Shown here piece by piece: positions 1 through 8,458 of a stretch of 64,000 nt of DNA; within the stretch, counting starts at the first letter, position 1; every line of letters begins with the position of its first letter. The DNA lies in the NCBI RefSeq assembly GCF_003841505.1, contig NZ_REGA01000001.1, positions 248,001-312,000 of the forward strand. Direction: 5' to 3'. Under the pieces are notes generated by a model. It was not told the origin of the DNA and did no database searches. It saw only the letters and a program-made list of their open reading frames with translations. This DNA is from Natrarchaeobius chitinivorans. Its GTDB lineage: Archaea; Halobacteriota; Halobacteria; Halobacteriales; Natrialbaceae. The position numbers and the translations under genes were made by a program.

Positions 1-81
1 GTCGTCACGACCGACGCCGTCGGGCGCGTCACCGACGTGCTTCGCGACGCCGACGTCCCCTACGAAGTACTCGAGGGGTAG
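1..81 (+). CDS. C-terminal end of an unidentified protein (partial)
   Basis: The first 26 codons of the window form an open frame ending in TAG, with the C-terminus VPYEVLEG. The codon use and acidic composition match the neighbouring genes, so this is probably the tail of a real gene that begins before the window. The fragment is too short to assign a family. An ACT-like small-molecule-binding end is conceivable, but that is only a guess. Confidence 0.5.
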   Translation, partial: VVTTDAVGRVTDVLRDADVPYEVLEG

Positions 82-215
82 GCCGAACTCGGAGTTCGGC
101 AGGGCGGCCGCTGTCTACTGGACCGTAGCGGTTCGATGTGAACTACCCGACGGACGCCAACCGAGCGGAAAAGGGCGCAGGAATGCCGGGGAAAACGTCG
201 AACTGAAAGTGCTTT

Positions 216-992
216 TTACCCGATGTACCGCAGGTCGTCGTCGGTCGGCACGTCCATCTGCTGTTGCTGTTGTTGCTGTTCCATCTCCTGGATCTTGCCG
301 ATGACGTCTTCCATCTCGCCGGCGCGTTCGTCGAGTGACTCGTAGTCGAGTTCGAACTCGAGGAGCGCCTCGAGTACCTCGAGTACCGCGCGGGCGCTTT
401 TCGGGTCGACGAGATAGCCGCTGGTCTCGCCCATCAGGCAGGCCGCGTCGAAGCCGCGACGTTCGCCGAGTCCGAGCAGGAGTCCGGAGACGCCGACGAT
501 GCCGCCGGCCGGTTCGTCCTCGCGGAACTCGACGCCGGCGTCCTCGAGCGGTTCGAGGAGCGACTCGTGGTTGACCGCGCCGACGACGGCGTACTCGTCG
601 ATCAGTTCCCCGGTCGGGACGCCCCCCAGAGCGTACAACTCCGATGCGCCGAACTCCTCGGCGATGTCGAGAAAGGCGTCGGTCAACACGTAGTGTCCGC
701 CGTTCGTCTGCGCCTGGTGGTCGCCCGTCAACAGGAGCAGATCGCGCCCCTCGGGGACGGAAACGGCGTATATCTCCGTACAGGTTAGTTCGGAGACGCC
801 CTCCTCGATGCTCACCTGCGGCGGAAATTCCCGGGAATAGACGCGACGAACGAGCGCGCTCTCGGCCTCGAGTTCCTCGAGGACGTGATCGACCGCGAGT
901 TTTCCGACGTGGCCGACACCCGGTAGTCCTTCGATGAGTACGGGGTCGTCCAGGTCGACCTCGGCGACTACGTCGATCTCGAGTTCGTCCAT
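216..992 (-). CDS. PAC2 family protein (proteasome assembly chaperone-like)
   Basis: 258 aa, the usual size of the archaeal PAC2 (COG2047) family, related to eukaryotic proteasome assembly chaperone 2. The N-terminus has the typical motif LIEGLPGVGHVGKLA (about residues 19-33). The C-terminal 40 residues are a charged predicted helix with an uninterrupted run of glutamines. It is the last gene of the L44e-S27e-aIF2alpha-Nop10 cluster and starts 6 bp after the nop10 stop, so translational coupling is likely. The family and its neighbourhood are clear; a direct role in proteasome assembly in archaea is inferred from homology. Confidence 0.9.
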   Translation of the reverse strand: MDELEIDVVAEVDLDDPVLIEGLPGVGHVGKLAVDHVLEELEAESALVRRVYSREFPPQVSIEEGVSELTCTEIYAVSVPEGRDLLLLTGDHQAQTNGGHYVLTDAFLDIAEEFGASELYALGGVPTGELIDEYAVVGAVNHESLLEPLEDAGVEFREDEPAGGIVGVSGLLLGLGERRGFDAACLMGETSGYLVDPKSARAVLEVLEALLEFELDYESLDERAGEMEDVIGKIQEMEQQQQQQQMDVPTDDDLRYIG

Positions 993-998
993 ACCGTA

Positions 999-1178
999 TC
1001 AGCGACTGCGACGTTTAAGAGCGCGTCGGTACTCGCCGTACGGATCGTTCGGGTCGAACGGGGCCGGAGCGCTGTTTTCGGTCTCGCTACCGCAGTCCGG
1101 ACACTCCGAAGAAAGACTGTAGACCGGGCGGTCGTGATGCTCGCGCCATGCCGAACACACCCGGATGTCGGATTTCAT
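999..1178 (-). CDS. nop10: H/ACA RNP protein Nop10
   Basis: A 59-aa protein with the start chosen at MKSDIRVC, the usual Nop10 N-terminus. The zinc-ribbon cysteines are C8, C26 and C29 (CPDCG), followed by the conserved proline-rich stretch APAPFDPNDPYGEYRR. Nop10 binds Cbf5 and Gar1 in the pseudouridine-forming H/ACA RNP that modifies rRNA. A longer in-frame extension upstream overlaps aIF2alpha in another frame and is rejected. It lies between aIF2alpha (23 bp upstream) and PAC2 (6 bp downstream), the standard archaeal operon order. Confidence 0.95.
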   Translation of the reverse strand: MKSDIRVCSAWREHHDRPVYSLSSECPDCGSETENSAPAPFDPNDPYGEYRRALKRRSR

Positions 1179-1201
1179 TGCTCGAGAGTCGATGTCGGAC
1201 G

Positions 1202-2002
1202 TTACTCGTCGTCGGTTCGTCGTTCGCGGTGGAACTCGCCGTCGCCGTCGTGACCTTCGATGGCGACGACCGCTCGCCGGGCGCTCTCCTCTAACTGGGC
1301 TTCGGCGGTCTTGTAGTTCGGTGCTTTGACCTTGATCCGGTACTCGGGCGCGCCGACGTAGCTGACCTCGAGGTCGACTTCGTCGGGGATGTCGCCGTTT
1401 CCTTCCGCAGCCTCGAGTGCCTCGCGGATGCCGTCGACGCCGGACGGGGAGGGGTTCTCGAGGTCGACGTAGCCCGTGACGTTGACGTACGGCACTGAGA
1501 CGTTCTCGCGGGCGGTTTCGACGATCGCGTCGATCTCGTCGTCCGAGAGGTTGGTGTCCGAAAGCGCCTCCTCGCCGTGGATCGCGGACTGCTTGAAGCC
1601 GTCGTAGAGACTTCCGTGTACGCCGATCAGTTCGTTTGCGATCGCGGTGTAGTCTTCGTCGTCGATCTCCTCGCCGACGGCAAGATCCATCCAGTTGTCG
1701 GCCTTTTGCTCGTTTTTCCACTGCTGGATCTTCTCCGAGCGCTGGTGGTCGTTGACGTCTTTGAGCGAGAGGTCGATCTGTTCGTGGCTTTCATCGACGT
1801 CTAACACCTTGCAGACGGCGATCTGGCCCTCACGGACGTGATCGCGGACGTTCTTGATCCAGCCGCTCGCGACTTCGGAGATGTGGATCAGACCACGTTT
1901 GTCTTCGTACTCCTCGAGATCGACGAAGACGCCGAAGTCCTCGATCTCGTCGATCTTGCCGACGACGAGTTCGCCGGGATCGGGCCAGCCGCTGTATTTC
2001 AT
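1202..2002 (-). CDS. eif2a: Translation initiation factor aIF2 alpha subunit
   Basis: 266 aa, the full family length. An S1 RNA-binding domain occupies roughly residues 10-85 ([20 protein letters not shown]...RGLIHISEV). A helical middle domain follows, and the C-terminal alpha-beta domain contacts the gamma subunit ([19 protein letters not shown]). The aIF2 heterotrimer delivers initiator Met-tRNA to the small ribosomal subunit. The start codon overlaps the stop codon of S27e by 4 bp (ATGA), indicating translational coupling. Confidence 0.97.
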   Translation of the reverse strand: MKYSGWPDPGELVVGKIDEIEDFGVFVDLEEYEDKRGLIHISEVASGWIKNVRDHVREGQIAVCKVLDVDESHEQIDLSLKDVNDHQRSEKIQQWKNEQKADNWMDLAVGEEIDDEDYTAIANELIGVHGSLYDGFKQSAIHGEEALSDTNLSDDEIDAIVETARENVSVPYVNVTGYVDLENPSPSGVDGIREALEAAEGNGDIPDEVDLEVSYVGAPEYRIKVKAPNYKTAEAQLEESARRAVVAIEGHDGDGEFHRERRTDDE

Positions 2003-2172
2003 CGTGACTCGACGGTCTCGAGGATCTCGTGTTCGATCTCGGCTTTGCCGCCGGTCGGTCGCGCAAGCGTCGTTCCGCAGACGGCGCAGGCGACCTCCGT
2101 CGAGGCCTTGCCGAAGACGGTCTGTTCGTTCTCGCAGTCACCGCAACGGACGCTGTAGAAGTTTCCTGCCAT
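1999..2172 (-). CDS. rps27e: 30S ribosomal protein S27e
   Basis: A 57-aa zinc-ribbon ribosomal protein beginning [10 protein letters not shown]. The four zinc ligands are C10, C13, C29 and C32. The length and sequence are typical of archaeal S27e. It starts 5 bp after the L44e stop and overlaps the aIF2alpha start by 4 bp. A longer upstream extension in the same frame runs through L44e and is not used. Confidence 0.96.
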   Translation of the reverse strand: MAGNFYSVRCGDCENEQTVFGKASTEVACAVCGTTLARPTGGKAEIEHEILETVESR

Positions 2173-2177
2173 TGAAA

Positions 2178-2459
2178 TCACTCCTGGAACTCGAGTCGGC
2201 CGGTTCGCCATCCCTCGCGGAGGTGGGCCTTGCCACACTCGCTGCAGCGGTACTTGAGGTCGGTTTTCTTGGTCGGCTTGTCGCCACCGGGGACCTTCGA
2301 GAAGCGACCGGCGTTGCCGATGACGGCCGTGTTCCGTCGGGTTCGGCGAGCGTCCCATTTCATACCCGAGGAGCGGCCCGTTCGGACCTTCTCGACTTCG
2401 TGTTCGTGGTGTTCGTGACAGTGCGGACAGTACGTATTGAAGCGGCGTGGCATCTGCAT
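2178..2459 (-). CDS. rpl44e: 50S ribosomal protein L44e
   Basis: 93 aa starting [14 protein letters not shown], the N-terminus known for haloarchaeal L44e. Two zinc-binding pairs are visible, CPHC near the N-terminus and CSEC in the C-terminal part, with the conserved [15 protein letters not shown] segment. L44e lies near the ribosomal E site. It is the first gene of the five-gene operon running leftwards. Confidence 0.96.
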   Translation of the reverse strand: MQMPRRFNTYCPHCHEHHEHEVEKVRTGRSSGMKWDARRTRRNTAVIGNAGRFSKVPGGDKPTKKTDLKYRCSECGKAHLREGWRTGRLEFQE

Positions 2460-2651
2460 ATTATCTCACTTGCGGAGGGCTAAGATAGCGCCGTTTAAAA
2501 CCCGTTTGGTTCGTCGCCGTCCCCGACGGTCGACCGGAAACGAACTCGTGGGCCCTGGAGGGAACTCCGTCCGGGCACCCGTGGGTCCCGAGGGGCCGAT
2601 ACCGCCAGGGCGTTCGAAGCGTTTAATCCACTCTCGTGTGAACCCAGGCGT

Positions 2652-2918
2652 ATGAAGCAGCTCATCATCTACGGGGACCCCGGCATCCGGGCGGGCGCGA
2701 TCATCGAGTACGACGACGAGGAGGTGGTCTGTTTCGGCATCAATCGAAACGGCGAGTGGAACGGACCCGAGGAGGTCCAGTTGTGGTGTACCGTCGGCGA
2801 GGAGTCGGAGTACGAGGCGTACGAACGCCGGGATTACATTCCGCACTTCCTCGAGGTCGACCACGTCGGCGCCGAGGAGGTCGACGTCCTGCGAGCGAAA
2901 GCCGACCTTACGCTCTGA
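2652..2918 (+). CDS. HAH_0734-type small conserved haloarchaeal protein
   Basis: An 88-aa acidic protein, MKQLIIYGDPGIRAGAIIEY..., resembling a small family restricted to haloarchaea (HAH_0734 type) with no known function. No signal peptide, membrane span or cysteine motif is seen. It is transcribed divergently from the L44e operon. Its TGA stop codon (2916-2918) is the left flanking trinucleotide of an 80-bp hairpin element. Confidence 0.75.
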   Translation: MKQLIIYGDPGIRAGAIIEYDDEEVVCFGINRNGEWNGPEEVQLWCTVGEESEYEAYERRDYIPHFLEVDHVGAEEVDVLRAKADLTL

Positions 2919-3001
2919 TACGGTTTACTGTACGTCGTTACCGAAGCGACCGCAGGACTGCGCCCGGTCGCCCCGGTACACAGTGACAGCAATCCGCATG
3001 A
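2916..3001. repeat. 80-bp stop-codon hairpin element, copy 1
   Basis: The core at 2919-2998 starts TACGGTTTACTGTA and ends with CAGCAATCCGCA. It is flanked on both sides by TGA (2916-2918 and 2999-3001). The left TGA is the stop codon of the preceding gene. Inner arms GCGACCG and CGGTCGC pair to form a long hairpin. Confidence 0.85.
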
Positions 3002-3081
3002 TAGGGCCGTTGTCGTTTGTGACCAGTTCGCCGATCCCGCCCGGGCGATCACCGGTAAAACGCGACAACCAAACCGTCTGA
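2999..3081. repeat. Degenerate hairpin element, tandem copy 1b
   Basis: A 77-bp segment (3002-3078) lies between two TGA trinucleotides, sharing the first with copy 1. Its right end CAAACCGTC resembles the family end CAAACCGTA. Internal arms GTTGTCG and CGACAAC pair. A further TACGGTT start follows directly at 3082, suggesting a decayed tandem series. Confidence 0.45.
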
Positions 3082-3125
3082 TACGGTTCGGAGTGATTCA
3101 GTACAGCGACCGTCTGGCCCCGTCG

Positions 3126-3815
3126 TCACCGGACTTTCGCCCGGTCGATCCACCCCTGGAGTCGTTTTTCGGAGATGTCGGTGCGCTCTGATAGGTCCGC
3201 CGGGTCGGCTCCGGCGAGATCCGCGACGGTTTCGACGTCGGCTCCGGCGAGACGATCGGCGTAGGCGGGGCCGATCCCTTTGATCGAATCGACGGGATCG
3301 GCCTGCGCGTCTCCGTTTTCGTCGTCGGCTGTCTCCGCTTCGGATTCGTCGTCGGCACCCGATTCGTCGTCGACCGTCTCCAACTCGTGCTCGTCGTCGG
3401 CATCCGACTCGTCGTCCGCACGCGAGTCACTGCTCTCGTCGCTCGAGGCCGGAGACGATTCCGGCGAGACCATCGTCGTGTCAGAGTCCGGTGGTGACGG
3501 CTCCTCGTCCGGTGTCTTCCCTTCGGTGGGCGATGCGTCGGTCTCCGTTGGCCCGGCCGCTTCGGCTGGCTCCGCCGCCTCGTCGGGTTCGTCCGGCGGA
3601 TCGACCATCGAGTCGGTCGATCCCGACGCTGTGGTGCCCGCAGCGGCGGGTTCTTCGTCGGCCGACGCCGACTCCTCGAGAGCGGCCCCCTCCGATCTCT
3701 CGTCCCCACTCGAGCGCTCGCGTTCGACCGTTACCCCGACCTCTCGGGTGTCCTGTTGCCCGGCGTTCGAATCCCCGAGCCCCAGCAGTGATTTCAACGT
3801 TTGGAGGATTCCCAT
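3126..3815 (-). CDS. Acidic helix-hairpin-helix domain protein
   Basis: 229 aa starting MGILQTLKSLLGLGD. A short N-terminal segment is followed by a very acidic, Ser/Pro/Glu-rich, low-complexity region (about residues 40-172). The C-terminal domain carries a helix-hairpin-helix motif, DSIKGIGPAYADRLAGAGVE-like (about 176-195), of the kind that binds DNA non-specifically. The function is unknown; proteins of this layout are common in haloarchaea. A much longer frame extending upstream crosses a repeat element and the shikimate dehydrogenase gene and is not real. The 108-bp element at 3931-4038 lies 115 bp upstream of the start. Confidence 0.75.
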   Translation of the reverse strand: MGILQTLKSLLGLGDSNAGQQDTREVGVTVERERSSGDERSEGAALEESASADEEPAAAGTTASGSTDSMVDPPDEPDEAAEPAEAAGPTETDASPTEGKTPDEEPSPPDSDTTMVSPESSPASSDESSDSRADDESDADDEHELETVDDESGADDESEAETADDENGDAQADPVDSIKGIGPAYADRLAGADVETVADLAGADPADLSERTDISEKRLQGWIDRAKVR

Positions 3816-3927
3816 TGTTCCGAGATACACGTCTCTTGCACTTAAATTCGTCCAATACGATACACGTTGTAGTAGCAACCGAACGTCACTGGACAACTGA
3901 TTGCACGACTGCTGTGCGATGGGTGTG

Positions 3928-4041
3928 TAATACTGTCGGACAGAAGTCAGTGCGAAGTCGGTCGCGGATTCGCGGCCGTCACCCTTGGGGACGGCCGCAG
4001 TAGCGCGCCCGATCTTCAAATAGTTCTGTCTGACAGTATAA
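3928..4041. repeat. 108-bp MITE-like element, copy 1
   Basis: The core at 3931-4038 has terminal inverted repeats TACTGTCGGACAGAA and TTCTGTCTGACAGTA. It is flanked by a 3-bp duplication TAA (3928-3930 and 4039-4041). An internal hairpin GCGGCCGTC/GACGGCCGC is present. A second copy of the same length lies at 27405-27512. It encodes no transposase and is intergenic between aroE and the helix-hairpin-helix gene. Confidence 0.88.
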
Positions 4042-4108
4042 ATTGTTCCAGTTGTTACTATCGCAAACCGCATTACTCCACGGTCGCTCCGCGAGGACCA
4101 CAGCTCGG

Positions 4109-4912
4109 CTACAGCCGGGATCGAAGCGCCTCGTTCATCGCGTCGACCGGCGCGACCTCGCCCGTCCAGAGTTCGAACGCCTCGACCCCCTGGTAGAGTA
4201 ACATCCACGCGCCGTCGACCGTCGTCGCCCCGGCGTCCGCGGCGTCGCGTAGTAATCGGGTCTCGAGGGGACGGTAGACCGCGTCCAGTACGGCGAGGTC
4301 GCCGTGAAGGGCGTCGGCCGGAACCGGCGTCGCGTCCTCTTCCATCCCGACGCTCGTCGCGTTGACCAGCACGTCGGCGTCGGCGAGCAACGTCTCGAGC
4401 GCGTCGAGTCCGTACCCCGTCGCTCCGGGAACCTCCGCCGCGAGGTCGTGAGCGCTCGATTCGGTTCGGTTGGCGATCGAGACGGTCGCTCCCGCGTCGG
4501 CGAGGCCGAAGGCGACCGCCCGTCCGGCACCTCCTGCGCCGACGACAACCGCGCGTGCGTCCTCGAGAGAGACGTCGTGGTCGCGGAGCGCGCGCAGGAC
4601 GCCCGCCGCATCGGTGTTGTGTCCCGTCGGCGCGTCCGGCCCCGTGAAATCGATCGTGTTGACCGCGCCGATTCGGGCGGCCAACTCGTCCGGTTCGACG
4701 ATCTCGAGTGCGTCCCGTTTGAACGGAATCGTCACGTTCAACCCGGTGACGCCGAGTGCGTCCGCGCCGTCGATCGCCCGCCCGACGTCGTCTGGGTCCG
4801 GTTCGAACGTCACGTACCGCGCCTCGAGTCCCAGTTCGTCGTAGGCCGCCTCGTGCATCGGCGGCGACAGCGAGTGACCGACGGGGTTTCCGATCAGACC
4901 GAAGACGTCCAT
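4109..4912 (-). CDS. aroE: Shikimate dehydrogenase
   Basis: 267 aa from MDVFGLIG (an ATG two codons upstream, at 4918, is also possible). It reduces 3-dehydroshikimate to shikimate with NADPH in aromatic amino-acid synthesis. The substrate-binding start [17 protein letters not shown], the catalytic lysine in NVTIPFKRD and the Asn/Asp pair in GAVNTID and GHNTDA are all present. The nucleotide-binding loop is [16 protein letters not shown] (about residues 122-137). Length and motifs are complete. No other shikimate-pathway gene is adjacent. Confidence 0.95.
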   Translation of the reverse strand: MDVFGLIGNPVGHSLSPPMHEAAYDELGLEARYVTFEPDPDDVGRAIDGADALGVTGLNVTIPFKRDALEIVEPDELAARIGAVNTIDFTGPDAPTGHNTDAAGVLRALRDHDVSLEDARAVVVGAGGAGRAVAFGLADAGATVSIANRTESSAHDLAAEVPGATGYGLDALETLLADADVLVNATSVGMEEDATPVPADALHGDLAVLDAVYRPLETRLLRDAADAGATTVDGAWMLLYQGVEAFELWTGEVAPVDAMNEALRSRL

Positions 4913-5018
4913 AGCCATCGTCTGCTCCTCCGGACGGCACGACTATAATCGGTTTGACTTCGGCGAGTACACCGGTGACCGTCCGGGGTCGGGCCGGCAC
5001 ATCGGAACGGCAGTCCGG

Positions 5019-5729
5019 TCAGGGAAGAACGCCGACGAGACCGCTCGCGTCGAGTTCCGCCCGCCGCTCGTCCTCGTCGGTGAACGTCCACCAGGCGATG
5101 CGATCGATCTCGAGGGGGCGATACGTCGACTCGAGGGCCAGCCACTCACAGGAGGCGATCGTCAGGCGGTCGGTAGCCGTCTCGAGCGGCGACGTCTCGA
5201 GTTCCGATCCGATCGCTTCGAGGAGTCGAACGACCGTCCGGTCGGGCGTCACCGCGTCGACGCCCGCAAGCTGTCTGAGCAACTGAAAGCTCGAGGGGCC
5301 GACGCCGGAGATCGATCCAACGGGGTCCTCCTCGTGTCGGTACTGATCCGCCTCGGCGGCCCAACCCCGAAGGGCGGCGAGGTCGTCGTCTTCCGGCCGA
5401 TTCGAGAGGACGGACGCGACCTCGAGCAAAACGTGGCGCTTTCGACGTGCGCCCAGCGCCGACACCAGGTCCTCGTCTGCGATGTCGAGCGCCGCGACGT
5501 CGGCGAACGAATCGATCCGTCCGGTCTCGACGAACGTCTCGCGAAAGCGGGAAACGGCGGGCTCGATTCCGCCGACGAACCGCTGCCCTGTCGTCGCAGC
5601 CGCGGCTTCGGCGACGAGCAGCCGCGGGTCGTCGCCGGTCCAGCGGTCGAACTCGCGGAAGGCCAGAGCGAGGTCCTCGTAGGGAATCCCGTCGGCGCGT
5701 CGATCGAGAACCGACTGGACCGTACTCAT
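5019..5729 (-). CDS. HhH-GPD-like protein (DNA glycosylase fold, uncertain activity)
   Basis: 236 aa with the start at MSTVQSVLDRR. The C-terminal half contains a helix-hairpin-helix, ISGVGPSSFQLLRQLAGVD (about residues 139-157), followed by VTPDRTVVRLLEAIG. This corresponds in order to the hairpin and catalytic-Asp region of endonuclease III-type glycosylases. The Lys usually found in the hairpin of bifunctional glycosylases is replaced by Ser, while the Asp is kept. The protein may be a monofunctional glycosylase or a non-catalytic relative. It is transcribed in the same direction as aroE, 106 bp upstream of it. Confidence 0.7.
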   Translation of the reverse strand: MSTVQSVLDRRADGIPYEDLALAFREFDRWTGDDPRLLVAEAAAATTGQRFVGGIEPAVSRFRETFVETGRIDSFADVAALDIADEDLVSALGARRKRHVLLEVASVLSNRPEDDDLAALRGWAAEADQYRHEEDPVGSISGVGPSSFQLLRQLAGVDAVTPDRTVVRLLEAIGSELETSPLETATDRLTIASCEWLALESTYRPLEIDRIAWWTFTDEDERRAELDASGLVGVLP

Positions 5730-5844
5730 GCTTTCGTCCCAACATATCACACGGCGTGCGTATAGCTGTGTCGACCGAACGGACGACCCTCGAACGTCGA
5801 GCGACGGAATCCAGACGGGCCGAAAGACGACACGTTCGGAAAAA

Positions 5845-6219
5845 TTAGAACGGAAGGGAGATCACGCGAACGATGACGAGGATCATCGCCACCGCACCCA
5901 ACACGACGAACAGGGCGTTCTCGAGCGAGGGATCGCCAGTCTCGATCGGGGTCGAACTGGGTTCTGGAACGTAGCGATCGTCGTCGGCGTCGTCGTCGGA
6001 TTCGTCCGGGTCCGGGTACCGGTCTCCGGAGAGGTCGATCGGGATACGCTCCCGGTCGGCGTCGGCTTCGCCGGCGCCGTCGGTCGACCCAGCGCCCAAT
6101 CCGATCGAATCGCGTTCGCTTCGGGGGTCGGTACCGGTCTCGTCACTGGAGACGTCCGGCGATCGGACGGGTTCTCGCGTTCCCGCGTCGTCGTCCGTTC
6201 CGGACGCGTCGTCTGCCAT
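5845..6219 (-). CDS. Small acidic protein with one C-terminal membrane span
   Basis: 124 aa starting MADDASGTDDD. About 95 residues are hydrophilic and extremely acidic, with many Asp and Ser. One membrane helix, LENALFVVLGAVAMILVIVRVI, sits at the very C-terminus, so the protein is probably tail-anchored with the acidic part in the cytoplasm. It resembles haloarchaea-specific proteins of unknown function. It follows pyruvate kinase on the same strand after 51 bp and may be co-transcribed with it. Confidence 0.7.
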   Translation of the reverse strand: MADDASGTDDDAGTREPVRSPDVSSDETGTDPRSERDSIGLGAGSTDGAGEADADRERIPIDLSGDRYPDPDESDDDADDDRYVPEPSSTPIETGDPSLENALFVVLGAVAMILVIVRVISLPF

Positions 6220-6270
6220 GCGAGTGCGTAGTGGATCAGCGCTCAAAAAACCGCGGTCACGTCCCCGCCG

Positions 6271-8019
6271 TCACCGTCGATCGCCGATATCGCCGCCGTA
6301 GACGACGCCTCGTTCGGCGTCGAGGGTTACCGCAGTCCCGTCAGCGGCGGGCGAAACGTCCGCACCGCTTATCATCGGAATTCCCATCTCCCGCGCGACG
6401 AGCGCCGGATATCCCGTCATTCCCCGTTGGGCGTCGACGATGCCGGCGAGTTTTTCGAGGTCGCCGTCGAACTCCGCGTCGAACTCCGCGGGAAGCACGA
6501 GGATCGCACCGTCGGGAACGTCTGCGAGGTCGCCGTCCGTCGACACTGCGAGGGGGCCGGTCGCACGCCCGTCGACGACGACGCGACCGGTCGTCAACGC
6601 CTCCGCGGCGACGTGGACCTTCAGCATGTTCGTCGTGTTCGCTCCCTCGAGTTCGGTCATCATTCCGCAGAGGACGACGACGGTGTCGCCGCTCTCGGCG
6701 ACCCCCGCATCGAGCGCCGACTGGACGGCCTTTTCCACGACGGCGTCGGCCCCCTGGTCGGAGACCCGGGCGTAAAGCGGCGTCACACCCCACGAGAGGG
6801 CGAGCCGTCGCCTGATCTCGTGACTCTGCGTCGAGGCGACCACCGGGACGCCCGGTCGGTACTTCGCCGTCTTCAACGCGGTGTAGCCGGACTCGGTCGC
6901 CGCGACGATCGCGTCCGCCCCGATGTCTCGAGCCAGAAAGCGTGCCGAGCGGGCGAGCGCGTCCGTTCGCGCTTCCCCCGCCGTCGGCACCCGTTGCTCG
7001 AGTAGTTCGTCGTACTCCTCGGAGTGTTCGACCTCGCTGACGATGCTGTCCATCGCGTCGACGACGGCGACGGGGTGGTCGCCGATCGCGGTCTCGGCCG
7101 ACAGCATGACCGCGTCCGTGCCGTCGAGGACGGCGTTCGCCACGTCCGACGCCTCCGCACGGGTGGGTCGGCGGGCGTGTACCATCGAGTCGAGCATCTC
7201 CGTCGCCGTGATGACCGGCAATCCGGCCCCGCGACACTTCCGGATGATCCGTTTCTGGATCATGGGAACGTCCTCCATCGGACACTCGACGCCGAGGTCG
7301 CCGCGAGCGACCATGATTCCGTAGGAGGCTTCGATGATTTCGTCCAGATTCTCGACGGCACCGGCGCGTTCGATCTTCGAGACGATCGGAATCTCCGCGC
7401 CGAGTTCTTCCAGAACTTCACTGACTTCGTAGACGTCCTCCGCGTCGCGAACGAAACTCGCGGCGACGAAGTCTGCGTCCTTCTCGACGGCCAACTCGAG
7501 GTCCTCGCGGTCTTTCTCGGTGACGATGTCCAGATCGAGGTCGACTCCCGGCACGTTGACTCCCTTTCGACTCCCGAGTTCGCCGCCGGTTTCGACGCGC
7601 GCCCGGACCGCATCTCCCTCGTGCTCGAGGACGGTCGTTTCGATGAGCCCGTCGTCGAGGAGGATACGGTCGCCTTCCTCGACCGGGCCGATCGGCAACG
7701 AGACGCCGATCGTCTCCCCGGTTACCGTATCGTCCTCGACGAACCGGACCCGACTTCCGGTTTCGACCGTGACCGTCTCACCGTCCGGAAGCGGTGCCGT
7801 CCGGATCTCCGGCCCCTGGAGGTCGAGCATGACGGCGACGGGATCGTCCCGATTTTCGTCGACGGCACGGACCCGGTCGACGAGTTCGGCCCTGTCCGCC
7901 GGGCTGCCGTGGCTCGCGTTCAGACGCGCGACGGACATCCCGGCGTCCGCGAGTTCCCGTATCGTCCGCCGATCGTTCGACGCCGGACCCAGCGTACAGA
8001 CGATCTTTGCGTTTCTCAT
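6271..8019 (-). CDS. pyk: Pyruvate kinase
   Basis: 582 aa from MRNAKIVCTLGPAS (an upstream ATG at 8046 is less likely). It catalyses PEP + ADP to pyruvate + ATP, the last step of glycolysis. The catalytic barrel motifs are present: VARLNASHG at the N-terminus, the active-site segment VSKIERAGAVENLDEI, MVARGDLGVECP and TATEMLDSM. After the usual C-terminal domain there is an extra PEP-utilising/mobile-type domain (about residues 480-582, MTGYPALVAREMGIPMISG), as in haloarchaeal and some bacillar enzymes. PEP synthase, the reverse reaction, is encoded at 20.1-22.5 kb. Confidence 0.96.
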   Translation of the reverse strand: MRNAKIVCTLGPASNDRRTIRELADAGMSVARLNASHGSPADRAELVDRVRAVDENRDDPVAVMLDLQGPEIRTAPLPDGETVTVETGSRVRFVEDDTVTGETIGVSLPIGPVEEGDRILLDDGLIETTVLEHEGDAVRARVETGGELGSRKGVNVPGVDLDLDIVTEKDREDLELAVEKDADFVAASFVRDAEDVYEVSEVLEELGAEIPIVSKIERAGAVENLDEIIEASYGIMVARGDLGVECPMEDVPMIQKRIIRKCRGAGLPVITATEMLDSMVHARRPTRAEASDVANAVLDGTDAVMLSAETAIGDHPVAVVDAMDSIVSEVEHSEEYDELLEQRVPTAGEARTDALARSARFLARDIGADAIVAATESGYTALKTAKYRPGVPVVASTQSHEIRRRLALSWGVTPLYARVSDQGADAVVEKAVQSALDAGVAESGDTVVVLCGMMTELEGANTTNMLKVHVAAEALTTGRVVVDGRATGPLAVSTDGDLADVPDGAILVLPAEFDAEFDGDLEKLAGIVDAQRGMTGYPALVAREMGIPMISGADVSPAADGTAVTLDAERGVVYGGDIGDRR

Positions 8020-8147
8020 GGGTCGGGGTAGCGCGAGCACGGGCAAAAAGGTGACTTACTCGGTATCGGACCCGTTTTCGGGCGGTTCCCGCTCCCATTC
8101 CCCTGCCACGCCAACCGTTTTCCGTCCGTCTCCCGTCCACTGGATTT

Positions 8148-8435
8148 ATGCCAACATATGCCTCCCTCATCACGATCGACGACCGGAACGTCCAGAACGC
8201 TCAGGAACTGGCGTCAATCTGGGGAGAAATCAGGACCGAGTTCGACCAGCACAGCGCGACCCTCAAGGAGTCCTACGCGATCCTCGGCGAGCACGACTTC
8301 CTCATCGTCTTCGAGGCCGACGACCGCGAGGCCGCGTTCAAGTCCGCGCTGACGCTTCGTCGCCACGGCCTCGAGGGCCAGACGATGGCGATCGTCGATA
8401 CGGACGAGTTCTCGCAACTGGTCGACGAGATCTGA
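8148..8435 (+). CDS. GYD domain protein
   Basis: 95 aa, MPTYASLITIDDRNVQNAQEL..., a complete single-domain protein of the GYD family with a ferredoxin-like (dimeric alpha-beta barrel) fold. The segments YAILGEHDFLIVFEADD and AFKSALTLRRHGLEGQTMAIV are typical. Many haloarchaea have several copies; the function is unknown. It is divergent from pyruvate kinase and convergent with the regulator at 8459. Confidence 0.85.
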   Translation: MPTYASLITIDDRNVQNAQELASIWGEIRTEFDQHSATLKESYAILGEHDFLIVFEADDREAAFKSALTLRRHGLEGQTMAIVDTDEFSQLVDEI

Positions 8436-8458
8436 GAGCCGCCGACTCCGCCACGGAC

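Noticed and set aside
990-1002. Stop-codon hairpin end at nop10 (TGATACGG)
   Set aside because: Only the first eight bases match; the next bases are the PAC2 start codon and there is no second end or stem. Chance match is likely.
3126-5000. A 624-codon open frame on the minus strand covering the helix-hairpin-helix protein and much of aroE
   Set aside because: Only the last 229 codons look like a protein. The rest is the antisense-frame shadow of shikimate dehydrogenase plus a repeat element, with very high Arg content.
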